DNA from: Kiloniella laminariae
Lineage (GTDB): Bacteria > Pseudomonadota > Alphaproteobacteria > Kiloniellales > Kiloniellaceae
Direction of reading: 5' to 3'
Assembly (NCBI RefSeq): GCF_027214005.1
Contig: NZ_JAPWGY010000005.1
Coordinates: forward strand, 186,001-250,000
Length of the DNA: 64,000 nucleotides
Shown here: in pieces, positions 29,155-38,892 of the stretch
Layout of the letters: each line of letters starts with the position of its first letter
Numbering within the stretch: the first letter of the stretch is position 1
Position numbers and translations under genes: made by a program
The notes under the pieces: generated by a model
What the model saw: only the letters and a program-made list of their open reading frames with translations
Databases searched by the model: none
Told to the model about the DNA's origin: nothing

Positions 29155-30036
29155 ATGATCGCTGAAATTCTTGGAATTATTGCTCCGGTTCTTATCTGTA
29201 TCGGTATCGGTTTTGTCTGGGCAAAAGCCGGCCGGAAATTCGATACGCCGATGGTTACTTTTCTGGTGACGTATTTTAGCACTCCGGCCCTTGTTTTTTA
29301 TACACTTTCTACTGTAGATCTCTCACTTGAGGCTCTCTTCGCTATGGGAGGCGCTGCCGTTGCGGCCAATATTCTCTTCGCCGTCATTGGTGCAGTCTGT
29401 TTATGGCTAGCGGGGCTATCACAAAGAACATTTCTCCAGTCTCTCACCTGGCCCAATGTTGGTAATATTGGTCTTCCCCTTTGCCTGCTGGCTTTTGGAG
29501 AGGAAGGCCTGGCTCTGGCGATCGGTTTCTTTGCCGTTTATGTTGTGATCCAGCTGACGGTTGGTGTTGCTTTTGTTTCTGGGCAGTTCACGGCAAAATC
29601 TTTGATATCAATGCCTATTATTCCGGCAACAGTCATTGCAATGGTGATACTTGTCTGGGGTGTATCAGTCCCGCAATGGATTTTAAGTACAACCAGACTT
29701 ATCGGAGATCTGACCATTCCCCTGATGCTGATTACCCTGGGGGTTTCTCTGGCCAGTCTCAAGGTTGTCAATATTACACGCAGTATCTGGTTAGCTCTTT
29801 TCAGGTTGGGGATTGGTTTTACCGTTGGCCTTATGGTCTCCTGGGGATTGGATCTTGAGGGGGTTGCAAGAGGCGTGGTTATTTTGCAGTGTGCTTTGCC
29901 CGTGGCAGTATTCTGTTATCTTTTTGCCCAACTTTATAACCGGCAACCCGAAGAAGTTGCCAGCCTCGTGGTTATATCAACGACTTTATCTATCGCAACG
30001 TTGCCAGTTCTGATGTGGTATGTCCTGCAGGCCTAG
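29155..30036 (+). CDS. AEC-family (auxin efflux carrier type) permease
   Basis: 293 residues from ATG 29155, with about ten membrane segments in two five-helix halves. It begins MIAEILGIIAPVLICIGIGFVWAKAG, typical of the family, with NVGNIGLPL near 102 in the crossover region. AEC proteins move malate, malonate or other small anions; the substrate is unknown. An upstream in-frame TTG at 29074 lies in the terminator just before and gives an atypical N-terminus, so the later start is preferred. Confidence 0.85.
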   Translation: MIAEILGIIAPVLICIGIGFVWAKAGRKFDTPMVTFLVTYFSTPALVFYTLSTVDLSLEALFAMGGAAVAANILFAVIGAVCLWLAGLSQRTFLQSLTWPNVGNIGLPLCLLAFGEEGLALAIGFFAVYVVIQLTVGVAFVSGQFTAKSLISMPIIPATVIAMVILVWGVSVPQWILSTTRLIGDLTIPLMLITLGVSLASLKVVNITRSIWLALFRLGIGFTVGLMVSWGLDLEGVARGVVILQCALPVAVFCYLFAQLYNRQPEEVASLVVISTTLSIATLPVLMWYVLQA

Positions 30037-30072
30037 GGAGAAGAATAAAAGGTTGATAACAACAGGAGATTT

Positions 30073-30099
30073 ATGAATAGTCTCCCGCTTTTGATATGA
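30073..30099 (+). CDS. Possible 8-codon leader peptide before the PAS_5 gene
   Basis: An ATG at 30073, preceded by AGGAG, opens a frame of eight codons (MNSLPLLI) ending in TGA at 30097-30099. That stop overlaps the ATG of the PAS_5 gene (ATGA at 30096). The PAS gene itself has no good ribosome site at its start, so its translation may depend on this short frame. Not supported by anything beyond this arrangement. Confidence 0.35.
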   Translation: MNSLPLLI

Positions 30100-30650
30100 G
30101 TGTAGGGATTATCGTTATAATGTATAACGTTAAAGATATTCTGGACTGTTCTGAAACCGGGGATGTTACCCGTCACTGGCTGTATTTGACCCAAACAGGT
30201 GTGGTGCCCAGTTTGAGCGACATGGATCCTGTCCACTTTCCCAAAGCACTTCCCCATATATCTCTTTTTAAATACAATCCGGAAGACGACGATTATTACT
30301 GCCGGCTTGCTGGCGAAGATGTGTCAAATGCGCATAGCATACGAATGAAGGGGAAAAATCTTTCTGTCCTTTATCCTGATGAACAATTCAAGACAATCAG
30401 AATGCACTGGAATTCTGTGCGCTCAAGGAAAGAAGCCCTTGTTGTATCTTGCGAATTACATCATTCCGTCAAGATTATTCCTTCTTTACACGTCATTTTG
30501 CCTTTGAAAGAGGATGAGAGTGACGAACTGGTCATGAGCATATCTGTGTACCGGTATGATGTAGATTACTTTCATAATGACGATGTCAGCAGAAGCTATA
30601 AATATACCTATATAACCGACGAAATAAGACAGTCTCTCCTGAACAGCTAG
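30096..30650 (+). CDS. PAS_5-type (PF07310) protein
   Basis: 184 residues. The stretch from about residue 37 (VPSLSDMDPVHFPKALPHIS) through YYCRLAGEDV to the C-terminal strand fits PAS_5, a PAS-like domain common in Rhodospirillales and related alphaproteobacteria and usually found as a single-domain protein of unknown role. No output domain is fused. The start at 30096 is supported by the overlap with the short frame above; an alternative ATG is at 30120. Confidence 0.65.
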   Translation: MSVGIIVIMYNVKDILDCSETGDVTRHWLYLTQTGVVPSLSDMDPVHFPKALPHISLFKYNPEDDDYYCRLAGEDVSNAHSIRMKGKNLSVLYPDEQFKTIRMHWNSVRSRKEALVVSCELHHSVKIIPSLHVILPLKEDESDELVMSISVYRYDVDYFHNDDVSRSYKYTYITDEIRQSLLNS

Positions 30651-30754
30651 ATGCACCGGATAAAACCTTTGATACGGCGAAGGTTGGTAAAAAGCAGGCC
30701 CGGTTCATTGTCGACAGTTAAAGACACTGGCCGGAACATGGTGCTGGTCCCAGG

Positions 30755-31567
30755 TTAGAGCTGTTTTTGGTCGGACCAGATTTTCTCCATTTCATCGAGC
30801 GATGTCTGTTCAATTTTTTCACCTCGGTTTTTCAGGGTCTGCTCTACTGCCCGAAAACGTTTTTCAAACTTGGCATTGGTGCGTCGTAAAGCCTTTTCAG
30901 GGTCAAGGTCCAGATGCCGGGCCAGGTTGACCACAGAGAAAAGAACATCCCCAAGCTCGTCTTCGGCCCGGTCGATGGAGCCCTTGTTTTCCAGTTCGTA
31001 TTTGAGTTCTTCAATTTCTTCATGGATTTTGGCAATTACCGGCGCGAGATCCGGCCAGTCAAATCCGACTTTGGCGGCTCTTCTTTGCAGTTTGATCGCC
31101 CGGGTTGCTGCAGGAAGTCCAACAGTGATGCCATCAAGGACAGATTCTTCAGGATTTCCTTTTTTTGCTTCGCGTTCTCTGGCCTTGATTTCTTCCCAGG
31201 CTATGACCTGTTCTTCTGCTGTTCTGTGATCGGCAGAGCCATAAACATGTGGGTGACGCCCAATCATTTTTTCCGTGATGGCCTGGGCCACGGCATCAAA
31301 ATCAAACAGTTCCTGTTCCCCGGCAATCTGAGAGTGATAGACAACCTGAAGCAGGAGATCCCCGAGTTCATCTTGCAAATTGGCGTGATCCCCTCTTTCG
31401 ATCGCATCCGCGACTTCATAGGCTTCTTCTATCGTATAGGGCGCGATCGTTTCGAACGTTTGTTCAATATCCCAGGGGCAACCACCATCCGGAGATCTGA
31501 GATCCTGCATTAATTGAATGAGGCGATCTATACCCCTTTGGGTCGGGTCCGGAATTACTTTGCTCAT
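30755..31567 (-). CDS. mazG: Nucleoside triphosphate pyrophosphohydrolase MazG
   Basis: 270 residues, the full two-domain form. The first domain has LRSPDGGCPWDIEQTFETIAPYTIEEAYEVADAI and ELGDLLLQVVYHSQIA. The second has EEIEELKYELENK and EDELGDVLFSVVNLARHL. These supply the ExxE and ExxD metal ligands. It hydrolyses (d)NTPs, cleaning the pool of aberrant nucleotides. AGGA lies 7 nt before the ATG. It is transcribed alone and converges on the PAS_5 gene. Confidence 0.95.
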   Translation of the reverse strand: MSKVIPDPTQRGIDRLIQLMQDLRSPDGGCPWDIEQTFETIAPYTIEEAYEVADAIERGDHANLQDELGDLLLQVVYHSQIAGEQELFDFDAVAQAITEKMIGRHPHVYGSADHRTAEEQVIAWEEIKAREREAKKGNPEESVLDGITVGLPAATRAIKLQRRAAKVGFDWPDLAPVIAKIHEEIEELKYELENKGSIDRAEDELGDVLFSVVNLARHLDLDPEKALRRTNAKFEKRFRAVEQTLKNRGEKIEQTSLDEMEKIWSDQKQL

Positions 31568-31582
31568 CAGGAAATCCTGTCG

Positions 31583-31604
31583 GTTACGGGGCTGTTACGG
31601 GGCT
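31583..31604. repeat. 11-bp tandem repeat upstream of mazG
   Basis: GTTACGGGGCT occurs twice in tandem without change (31583-31593, 31594-31604), 16 bp before the mazG start codon on the minus strand. It may be slippage or an operator. The rest of the 279-bp gap to the chemoreceptor gene shows no gene. Confidence 0.6.
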
Positions 31605-31846
31605 GTTTCTGTGATGTTAGCTCTAGCAGAGCCTTCAGGTAATTTAAAGAATCTCCTGTTTTATTCCGGTTGGAATTCATTTGGCAGGAATTCAGCGGAG
31701 TTATCTTTGCTTGTATATCCTTGGGACAAGCAGAAGTTTACATCTTTTTAATATCGGTCCTTTAAATTCCATAGCAGGCCTGAAACGTGAAAACTCAGGT
31801 TTAAAGAGATGAGTAATCAATCCAGTGCAGGCTTCTTTGCAGGAAA

Positions 31847-33934
31847 ATGGAACAGACAATGTTAAATAAGCTTTCCCTTAGTGCCAAACTTACCCTTACA
31901 AGTGCTGTTATCGTTGTCATATGCTTGACAATAAGCATTGTTCTGATGGCCCGAACAACAGAAAATACCGTGCGGGATCTGACACTTGATCAGGCGCGTG
32001 CCATCGGAAAGGCCGAGGCAACAGAAGTTCAGCGTCAGCTTGATATAGGTATGACGGTTGCCCACTCTCTGACCCAGACCTTTGTGGGAATGCGGGCAAA
32101 AGGTGTCACTGACAGGGCGGCTTATGATGAAGTCCTGAAGCAGACACTGATCGAAAACCCGGTTCTGGCCGGAGCCTGGGCAGGGTATGAACCCAATGCA
32201 CTGGATGGCCAAGATAGCGAATATGTTACAGAGAAAAATCAGAGCGGTCGTTATCTGACCTATTACTACAACTTTGGAAAAGGGGTTCTTCCTTCTACAA
32301 TCGGAGCCTATGAGGAAGATCCAAACACGCCTGAGACAGACTGGTATTATTTGCCCGTGCGGACAAAAAAACCAGCAGTTGTGGACCCTATCGGGTATGA
32401 TATTGAAGGAAATATTGTCACGCTGACATCGTTTGTTTACCCCATTCTAGATGAGAATGACAAGGTCCTGGGTGTTGTCGGCGTTGACATGAACCTTAAC
32501 GATATGGCGAGTTCCTTTAACAAATTGGCACCTTTTGAATCCGGTACGGTCAATCTTGTCTCCAACAATGGGAAGTGGGTCGCGCATAGCGATCCAGACT
32601 TGCTGGGTACCCCGCTGAACACCGAGAAAAGTCTGTTCAACAAGGCTATTCCTTTGATCAAGGATGGTAAATCTCTCGAAGGAGAAGACGAGGATCTGTA
32701 TCGCCTCTTCATTCCCGTAAATGTGCGGGACACCCACGCTCCCTGGTCTGTTCTGGTGAATGTTCCAGTCAGCAAACTGACTGAAAAAGCCATCGTTATG
32801 CAGCAGTTTACTGTAATTGGTGGTGTGATCTTGCTGATTATCCTGAATGTGGCCTTGCTTATTATCGTTCGCATTATGATCCGTAACCCTCTTCAGAACA
32901 GCATGCTTGTGATTGAGGCCTTGATGGCCGGAAATTACAAAGTGGAAGTGAGTGGTCAGGATCGAGGGGATGAAATCGGTGACATCAACCGGGCACTGGA
33001 ACAGTTCAAAGGAAATGCTGAACAGGTTCATCGCATGGAAGAGGAAAAACTTCTTGCGGAACAGAAAGCTTCCGAGGATCGGCATACAGCCCGTATGAGC
33101 ATGGCCAACGATTTTGAAACCTCGGTCGGAAAGATTATCTCTTCTGTCTCCAACTCTGCCAATGGTATGCGAACAACGGCCCAGAATATGGCTGGCGCAG
33201 CTAACCAGTCGTCAAACCAGGCGTCTGTCGTTACCGAAGCAGCTGAAGCGGCCTCGGTAAACGTACAGTCGGTAGCGGCTGCAACCGAAGAGCTTTCCGC
33301 ATCGATTAACGAGATCAGCTCCCAGGTCCAGAGATCTGCGGATATTGCAAGCAATGCTGTGGAGGAAACTTCCCGGACCAATCAAAAGGTTGAAGGCCTG
33401 GCTGCTGCGGCTGATCGAATTGGTGAGGTCGTCAAGTTGATTAACGATATTGCCGAACAAACCAATCTTCTGGCACTGAACGCAACGATTGAAGCAGCAC
33501 GTGCAGGAGAAGCCGGAAAAGGCTTTGCTGTGGTAGCTTCAGAAGTGAAGTCGCTGGCAAACCAGACAGCAAAAGCAACAGAGGAAATTTCAGGACAGAT
33601 TACCTCTATCCAGAATGAAACGCGCGAAACCGTTGATGCAATTCACAGTATCTCCACAACCATTGATTCTATTCATGAGGTTGCTACAGCCATTGCCTCG
33701 GCCGTAGAAGAACAGGGGGCTGCGACGGCTGAAATCACCAAATCAGTACAGCAAGCTGCAAACGGAACTGATCAGGTGACGTCAAATATTGTACAGGTTC
33801 GCGAAGCCGCAAATACGACAGGAACAGCAGCGGAGGAGGTGCAAAATTCTGCAGCAAATCTGGCCCAGGAAGCCTTACAACTGGAAGAACAGGTTCATGA
33901 GTTCCTGCGACGACTGAGAACCGCTCAGTCATAA
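31847..33934 (+). CDS. Methyl-accepting chemotaxis protein with a Cache sensor domain
   Basis: 695 residues. A membrane helix (about 13-33), a periplasmic Cache domain (about 40-315; the core [13 protein letters not shown] is visible), a second helix (about 325-347) and HAMP follow. Two methylation helices flank the signalling hairpin [19 protein letters not shown]...GFAVVASEV. It senses a small molecule outside and signals through CheA/CheW. The ligand is unknown; Cache domains often bind amino acids or organic acids. The start could be ATG 31859 instead. Confidence 0.93.
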   Translation: MEQTMLNKLSLSAKLTLTSAVIVVICLTISIVLMARTTENTVRDLTLDQARAIGKAEATEVQRQLDIGMTVAHSLTQTFVGMRAKGVTDRAAYDEVLKQTLIENPVLAGAWAGYEPNALDGQDSEYVTEKNQSGRYLTYYYNFGKGVLPSTIGAYEEDPNTPETDWYYLPVRTKKPAVVDPIGYDIEGNIVTLTSFVYPILDENDKVLGVVGVDMNLNDMASSFNKLAPFESGTVNLVSNNGKWVAHSDPDLLGTPLNTEKSLFNKAIPLIKDGKSLEGEDEDLYRLFIPVNVRDTHAPWSVLVNVPVSKLTEKAIVMQQFTVIGGVILLIILNVALLIIVRIMIRNPLQNSMLVIEALMAGNYKVEVSGQDRGDEIGDINRALEQFKGNAEQVHRMEEEKLLAEQKASEDRHTARMSMANDFETSVGKIISSVSNSANGMRTTAQNMAGAANQSSNQASVVTEAAEAASVNVQSVAAATEELSASINEISSQVQRSADIASNAVEETSRTNQKVEGLAAAADRIGEVVKLINDIAEQTNLLALNATIEAARAGEAGKGFAVVASEVKSLANQTAKATEEISGQITSIQNETRETVDAIHSISTTIDSIHEVATAIASAVEEQGAATAEITKSVQQAANGTDQVTSNIVQVREAANTTGTAAEEVQNSAANLAQEALQLEEQVHEFLRRLRTAQS

Positions 33935-33960
33935 ATTTTTTTCTGAACAAGCAATTATTG

Positions 33961-33996
33961 AAACCCCGAAGCGGTAGACTGCTTCGGGGTTTTTCG
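33961..33996 (+). terminator. Terminator after the chemoreceptor gene
   Basis: A perfect 12-bp stem (AAACCCCGAAGC at 33961-33972 with GCTTCGGGGTTT at 33981-33992), 8-nt loop and following T's, 26 bp after the stop. Confidence 0.93.
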
Positions 33997-34314
33997 TGTT
34001 TTATTTACAAATTATCTTTGCCTCAAATATTAATGTAAAATTATTAACTCAAGCGATCTTTGAGGGCAAAGCTCTGTTGCCTGAATTTTCAAAGGGGCAG
34101 ATATTTCCAGCACAACGGCAAGAACAAAAACAAGAATGCCGTCTGTGATATCGGGTTCGTTAATACAAGTAATGGGAACTTGTCTGCCAAATTCAAATCC
34201 TGACAAAATCATTGTTAAAAAATCAGGGATGCAGACAGGGCAGGGGGACTGAAAGAGAAACAGGTCATCCGCTGTCTCCCGCTAAATGAATGTCATAAGG
34301 ATTGCTCTTGATCC
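33997..34314. other. Intergenic stretch without a recognisable gene
   Basis: About 320 bp of rather AT-rich sequence between the chemoreceptor terminator and the amino-acid transporter promoter. A 60-codon open frame on the minus strand (34030-34212) has no ribosome site or family match. No hairpin or RNA gene was recognised. Confidence 0.5.
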
Positions 34315-34330
34315 TGGTGCATTGATAGCA
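34315..34330 (+). promoter_or_regulatory. Candidate sigma-54 promoter of the amino-acid transporter operon
   Basis: TGGTGCATTGATAGCA fits the -24/-12 consensus TGGYRYR-N4-TTGCW with one mismatch (TAGC for TTGC). It lies 85 bp before the substrate-binding protein gene. With NtrC encoded in the same window, nitrogen control of this transporter is plausible. No NtrC site was firmly identified upstream. Confidence 0.45.
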
Positions 34331-34415
34331 ACGAAACCGAACATAGAAAACAACAGGATGCCCAGGGGCATTTTATATTGAACAGAATGAGCGAATTCTT
34401 GGGAGACACACAAAC

Positions 34416-35780
34416 ATGACCGATAATTCAAATAAAAAATTTCATCTATCCCGTCGCCGGCTTCTTACTGGTGCGGCTGCGGTAAGTGCCGGGGCTGCAA
34501 TGTTTGGTGGATCCCCGATGGGGTTTGTCAAAGGGGCTTGGGCAAAAAATTTCAGGAATGATCCTGGCAACAATTCTTTTGTCAAATTCGGCTTCAACGT
34601 TCCGCAAACCGGTGCTTATGCCGATGAAGGGGCCGATGAACTCCGGGCTTATTATCTTGCCGTAAAACACCTGAATGGCGAAGGTGATGGCGGTATGCTG
34701 ACAACCATGCAACCTAGTTCTTTGAAGGGTAATGGTGTTCTTGGCAAGAAGGTCGAGTATGTCACGGGTGATACACAGACCAAATCTGATGCCGCGCGCG
34801 CTTCGGCCAAGCGGATGATTGAAAAAGAGGGCGTGACCATGTTCTCCGGCGGGTCTTCCTCCGGTGTTGCTGTGGCAACCCAGTCCCTGGCCCAGGAAAT
34901 GGGTGTGATCTTTATGTGTGGACTGACACACTCGAATGACACAACAGGTAAGGACAAGCGTCGTTACGGCTTCCGCCACTTCTTCAACGCTTATATGTCC
35001 GGTGCGGCCCTTGGCCCGGTTCTGAAAGACGAAATGGGCACGGACCGTCGTGCCTATCACCTGACAGCGGATTATACCTGGGGCTGGACCCAGGAAGAGT
35101 CGATCAAGAACACGACTGAAGCCCTTGGTTGGGAAACGGTGAATGCCGTTCGTACCCCTGTTGGTGCGGGTGATTTCTCTCAGTATATCACACCGGTTTT
35201 GAATTCTGGCGCTGATGTGTTGATCCTGAACCACTATGGCAAGGATATGATCAACTCTCTGACCCAGGCGATCCAGTTCGGCCTGAAAGACAAGCAGGTC
35301 AATGGCAAGAACTTTGAAATTGTCGTGCCGCTGTTCTCCCGTCTGATGGCGCAGGGTGCTGGCGAAAACATCAAAGGAATTCTGGGAACCACCAACTGGA
35401 ACTGGTCCTTGCAGGATGCCGGATCGCAGGCTTTTGTGAAGTCCTTTGGTCAGGAATATGGCTTCCCGCCATCACAGGCTGCTCATACCTGCTATGTCCA
35501 GACACTGCTTTATGCAAATGCCTGTGAAATGGCCGGAACTTTCTATCCTCCAGAAGTGATCAAGGCTCTGGAAGGCTTCAAGTTCGATGGTATGGGCAAT
35601 GGTCCGACTGAATACCGTGCCGCTGATCACCAGTGTTTCAAGGATGTTCTGGTTGTGCGTGGTAACGAAAATCCGACTACCCAGTTTGATTTGCTGAATG
35701 TTGTCCAGCAGGTTCCACGGGCCCAGGTTGAATACGACCCTGCCATTTTTGGCGGTGAACTCGGCCCTTACGAGGTCTGA
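34416..35780 (+). CDS. Amino-acid-type ABC transporter substrate-binding protein (Leu/Ile/Val-binding family)
   Basis: 454 residues. It has a twin-arginine signal (LSRRRLLTGAAAVSAGAAM), so it is exported folded by Tat. The periplasmic-binding fold type I starts at about residue 45 with VKFGFNVPQTGAYADEGADELR and continues through KKVEYVTGDTQTKSD. It belongs to the LivK-like family; the sequence differs from urea-binding UrtA and the actual ligand is unknown. GGGAG lies 10 nt before the ATG. It is the first gene of a five-gene operon, with a hairpin just after it. Confidence 0.9.
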   Translation: MTDNSNKKFHLSRRRLLTGAAAVSAGAAMFGGSPMGFVKGAWAKNFRNDPGNNSFVKFGFNVPQTGAYADEGADELRAYYLAVKHLNGEGDGGMLTTMQPSSLKGNGVLGKKVEYVTGDTQTKSDAARASAKRMIEKEGVTMFSGGSSSGVAVATQSLAQEMGVIFMCGLTHSNDTTGKDKRRYGFRHFFNAYMSGAALGPVLKDEMGTDRRAYHLTADYTWGWTQEESIKNTTEALGWETVNAVRTPVGAGDFSQYITPVLNSGADVLILNHYGKDMINSLTQAIQFGLKDKQVNGKNFEIVVPLFSRLMAQGAGENIKGILGTTNWNWSLQDAGSQAFVKSFGQEYGFPPSQAAHTCYVQTLLYANACEMAGTFYPPEVIKALEGFKFDGMGNGPTEYRAADHQCFKDVLVVRGNENPTTQFDLLNVVQQVPRAQVEYDPAIFGGELGPYEV

Positions 35781-35790
35781 TCCACAGGTA

Positions 35791-35820
35791 TGGACCGGGT
35801 TACAATAAGAATCCGGTCCA
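35791..35820 (+). other. Hairpin after the binding-protein gene
   Basis: A perfect 8-bp inverted repeat (TGGACCGG at 35791-35798, CCGGTCCA at 35813-35820) without a T-run lies 10 bp after the stop. Such a structure can protect the 3' end of a binding-protein message and raise its level over the downstream membrane genes. Confidence 0.5.
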
Positions 35821-35930
35821 CCCTTGTTGATGATTTTAGAAACAAGACGATGTGCCCGGTAGTCAGTGAGCCGTCTCCTGTACTGGCAATATCTACTGGC
35901 AACATCAAAACCAGCAGCGAAATTAAAAAT

Positions 35931-36947
35931 ATGGATGCACTTGTACTGCAACTCCTGAACGGGCTCGACAAAGGGGGCGCCTATGCCCTGATTGCCCTGG
36001 GACTAACACTGATCTTCGGAACTTTGGGGGTCGTGAATTTTGCTCATGGGGCGCTTTTTATGCTTGGCGCTTTTTGTGCCGTGGCAATGAAGCAGCTTCT
36101 GACACTTTCCAAACTGGTCAAAGATGAAAGCATCACCTTTTTTGACGCTTTCAAGGAAGAACCCTATCTCAAGATATGGTTTGGCGATACCGGGGCCGTG
36201 ATTATCGACTATGCTGTACCAATTTCGATCCTGCTCGCCATTCCGATCATGTTGTTGATTGGGCTGGCGCTTGAACGCGGTCTGATCAGGTTCTTTTACA
36301 AACGGACACATGCGGAACAGATCCTTGTTACCTTTGGTATGGCGATTGTCCTGCAGGAAATCGTCAAGGCAATGTTCGGCGCGAACCCTGTACCGATGCC
36401 GCCACCTGAAATTTTTGCAGGCTCAGCCGATATCGGATCTTTCCTGGGGCTCGGGAATTCTGTTGTGTATCCCTGGTGGCGTCTTGTCTATCTCGGGTTT
36501 GCCGGAATTGTAATTGCTGGTGTGTTTTCTTTCCTGCAGTTCACGACCTTTGGAATGGTGGTTCGGGCCGGGATGCAGGACAGGGAAACTGTCGGGCTGC
36601 TCGGGATTGATATCGAGCGTCGCTTTACGATCGTCTTTGGTCTGGCTGCTGTGGTTTCGGGACTGGCTGGTGTGATGTATACCCCGATCGTTCCGCCGGA
36701 CTATCATATGGGAATGGACTTTCTGGTTCTTTCGTTTGTCGTGGTTGTCGTTGGTGGCATGGGGTCTCTGACGGGCGCTGTCGCAGCCGGTTTCCTGCTC
36801 GGAATTCTGCAATCTTTTGCGTCAATGAACGAAATCACTTCAATTCTCCCTGGTATTGACCAGATCATTATTTTCCTTGTTGCGGTTGTCATTCTGCTGG
36901 TTCGTCCCCGTGGTCTGATGGGCCGAAAAGGCGTAATGGAGTCCTAA
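35931..36947 (+). CDS. livH: ABC transporter permease, LivH family
   Basis: 338 residues from ATG 35931; an open frame extends 47 codons upstream through the hairpin but is not conserved in type. It has eight or so membrane segments. The start LLNGLDKGGAYALIALGLTLIFGTLGVVNFAHGALFMLGAF is the classic LivH N-terminus, and AVVSGLAGVMY and VVVVGGMGSLTGAVAAG are the cytoplasmic coupling region. It forms the inner-membrane channel with LivM. The substrate follows from the binding protein and is uncertain. Confidence 0.9.
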   Translation: MDALVLQLLNGLDKGGAYALIALGLTLIFGTLGVVNFAHGALFMLGAFCAVAMKQLLTLSKLVKDESITFFDAFKEEPYLKIWFGDTGAVIIDYAVPISILLAIPIMLLIGLALERGLIRFFYKRTHAEQILVTFGMAIVLQEIVKAMFGANPVPMPPPEIFAGSADIGSFLGLGNSVVYPWWRLVYLGFAGIVIAGVFSFLQFTTFGMVVRAGMQDRETVGLLGIDIERRFTIVFGLAAVVSGLAGVMYTPIVPPDYHMGMDFLVLSFVVVVVGGMGSLTGAVAAGFLLGILQSFASMNEITSILPGIDQIIIFLVAVVILLVRPRGLMGRKGVMES

Positions 36948-36950
36948 ATC

Positions 36951-38102
36951 ATGATTACAGCTACGCCACGTAATGACTTGTTGTTAATGGTATTTTTTGC
37001 CATTGCCATTCTCACTATGCCAATCTGGTTGTCTCCGATAGGCGCAGCCTATCCCGATCTCCTGCAGCGCTTTGCTATTTACGGGATCTTTGCCATTGGC
37101 TTTAATCTTCTGTTCGGTCTGACCGGATATCTTTCTTTTGGGCATGCGGCCTTTCTCGGCGTTGGTTCCTATACAGCCGTCTGGTCATTCAAACTGCTCA
37201 GCATGAGTGTCATTCCCGCCGTTCTGTTTGGGGTGATTACCTCTGGACTGTTTGCAATTGTCATCGGCTATATCAGCCTCAGACGTTCCGGTATCTATTT
37301 TTCCATCCTCACACTGGCCTTTGCCCAGATGTCCTATAACCTCGCCTATTCGGTTCTGACACCGATTACCAACGGTGAAACCGGGTTGCAGCTGGCTCAG
37401 GAGGACCCCCGGGTTTTTGATAACCTGTTCGGCGGGGCAATGGAAAGCGGCACGGGTATTCCCCCGACCAATCTCTTTGGCATGGAAATGAGCGGCTATC
37501 CCGGTTTCTATTTCTGTGCAGTCCTGATGATTATCGGTTTCTATATCTCGATGCGGATTACCCGCTCACCTTTTGGCATGATGCTCAAGGCGGTGAAGTC
37601 CAACCAGAACCGTATGAGCTATACAGGCCTCAATACACGCCCTTATACACTGGCTGCATTTGTCATTTCCGGAATGTATGCCGGGCTTGCAGGCTCGCTT
37701 CTGGCTGTCACAGATCCTCTGGCAGGGGCCGAGAGAATGCAGTGGACTGCTTCAGGTGAAGTGGTGCTGATGACCATTCTTGGTGGTGTCGGAACCTTGA
37801 TGGGACCTGTCATCGGGGCAGGGGTAATCAAGTACTTTGAAAATATTTTCTCGGCCTTTAACGATGATGCGCTGCACGAGATCTTCTCCTTCCTTCCGGA
37901 TGTGCTCCAGGACGGTGTTGTTGCCGTTGTCGGACTCTTTGTCGGTGAGGGGTGGCATCTGACGCTTGGAGCCTTGTTCGTTATCGTCGTTGTTTTCCTG
38001 CCGGGGGGGATCATGGAAGGTATCAGTCGCCTGTCCCGTATCTTTTCCCAGAAGAAAGCAGAAGAACCCACCGTGAAAACCCGGACACAACCAGGTGAAT
38101 AG
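36951..38102 (+). CDS. livM: ABC transporter permease, LivM family
   Basis: 383 residues with about nine membrane segments. [31 protein letters not shown] is the LivM hallmark, and [19 protein letters not shown] followed by [16 protein letters not shown] form the coupling region. It pairs with LivH. GGAG lies 9 nt before the ATG; livH ends 3 bp upstream. A glutamate/lysine-rich tail of about 25 residues follows the last helix. Confidence 0.92.
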   Translation: MITATPRNDLLLMVFFAIAILTMPIWLSPIGAAYPDLLQRFAIYGIFAIGFNLLFGLTGYLSFGHAAFLGVGSYTAVWSFKLLSMSVIPAVLFGVITSGLFAIVIGYISLRRSGIYFSILTLAFAQMSYNLAYSVLTPITNGETGLQLAQEDPRVFDNLFGGAMESGTGIPPTNLFGMEMSGYPGFYFCAVLMIIGFYISMRITRSPFGMMLKAVKSNQNRMSYTGLNTRPYTLAAFVISGMYAGLAGSLLAVTDPLAGAERMQWTASGEVVLMTILGGVGTLMGPVIGAGVIKYFENIFSAFNDDALHEIFSFLPDVLQDGVVAVVGLFVGEGWHLTLGALFVIVVVFLPGGIMEGISRLSRIFSQKKAEEPTVKTRTQPGE

Positions 38103-38136
38103 CCAAAAGAGAAAATTTAAATAAAGAGAGAATGTC

Positions 38137-38892
38137 ATGGGTATTCTTGAAGTTCGCGATGTTAACAAGAGCTTTGGTGGTCTGCAGGCCCTGAATAATG
38201 TTCAGCTGAATGTTGAAGAAGGTTCTGTTCACGCCATAATCGGCCCTAACGGGGCCGGGAAATCTACCTTCCTGAACTGTCTGGTCGGGAGACTTACCCC
38301 CGATACGGGGAGCGTTACCTTCAATGGAGGATCGCTGTTGGGAATCACGCCGCATGAAATCAACCAGGCCGGAGTGGCGAGGGTGTTCCAGACCCCGGAA
38401 ATATTCGGAGATCTGAGCCTGTTGGATAATGTCATAATACCAACCTTTGCCACCAGAGACGGCGCCTTTACCCTGAATGCCTGGAAGCGGGCGGATCAGG
38501 ACAAGGAAGTTCGGGAAAAAGCCGAACACATGCTTGAAGATGTGGGGCTGATCGAGAAAAAGGATTTTATCGCGGGCAGTCTGTCACGTGGGGACAAGCG
38601 GCGTCTGGAACTGGCCATGTGCCTGGTGCAGAACCCGAAACTGCTGCTGCTTGACGAACCAACTGCCGGCATGTCCCGCGCGGATACCAACAATACAATT
38701 GACCTGCTGAAGCGTATCGGCAAGCGCGGGATTACCAAGATCATTATTGAACATGATATGCATGTGGTCTTTTCGCTGGCCAACAAGGTCAGTGTTATGG
38801 CGCAGGGAACGGTGATTGCCGAAGGATTGCCGGAAGACATCAAGGGTGATCCCCGTGTGCAGGAAGCTTATCTGGGGGGAGCCCACCTATGA
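38137..38892 (+). CDS. livG: ABC transporter ATP-binding protein, LivG family
   Basis: 251 residues. Walker A GPNGAGKST near residue 35, signature LSRGDKRRLELAMCL (in place of LSGGQ) near 150, Walker B LLLLDEPTAGMS, H-loop histidine in IIEHDMHV. One of two ATPases that drive the transporter. The degenerate signature LSRGD is a known variation in this family. It overlaps livF by 4 bp. Confidence 0.93.
   Translation: MGILEVRDVNKSFGGLQALNNVQLNVEEGSVHAIIGPNGAGKSTFLNCLVGRLTPDTGSVTFNGGSLLGITPHEINQAGVARVFQTPEIFGDLSLLDNVIIPTFATRDGAFTLNAWKRADQDKEVREKAEHMLEDVGLIEKKDFIAGSLSRGDKRRLELAMCLVQNPKLLLLDEPTAGMSRADTNNTIDLLKRIGKRGITKIIIEHDMHVVFSLANKVSVMAQGTVIAEGLPEDIKGDPRVQEAYLGGAHL

Noticed and set aside
34030-34212. 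60-codon open frame on the minus strand
   Set aside because: No ribosome site, no recognisable domain, and the frame is short in an AT-rich gap where chance frames are expected.
34416-35780. Urea-binding protein UrtA
   Set aside because: The five-gene order and nitrogen setting suggested it, but the sequence lacks the UrtA-type N-terminus (ILHSLSGTMA) and fits the general LivK family.
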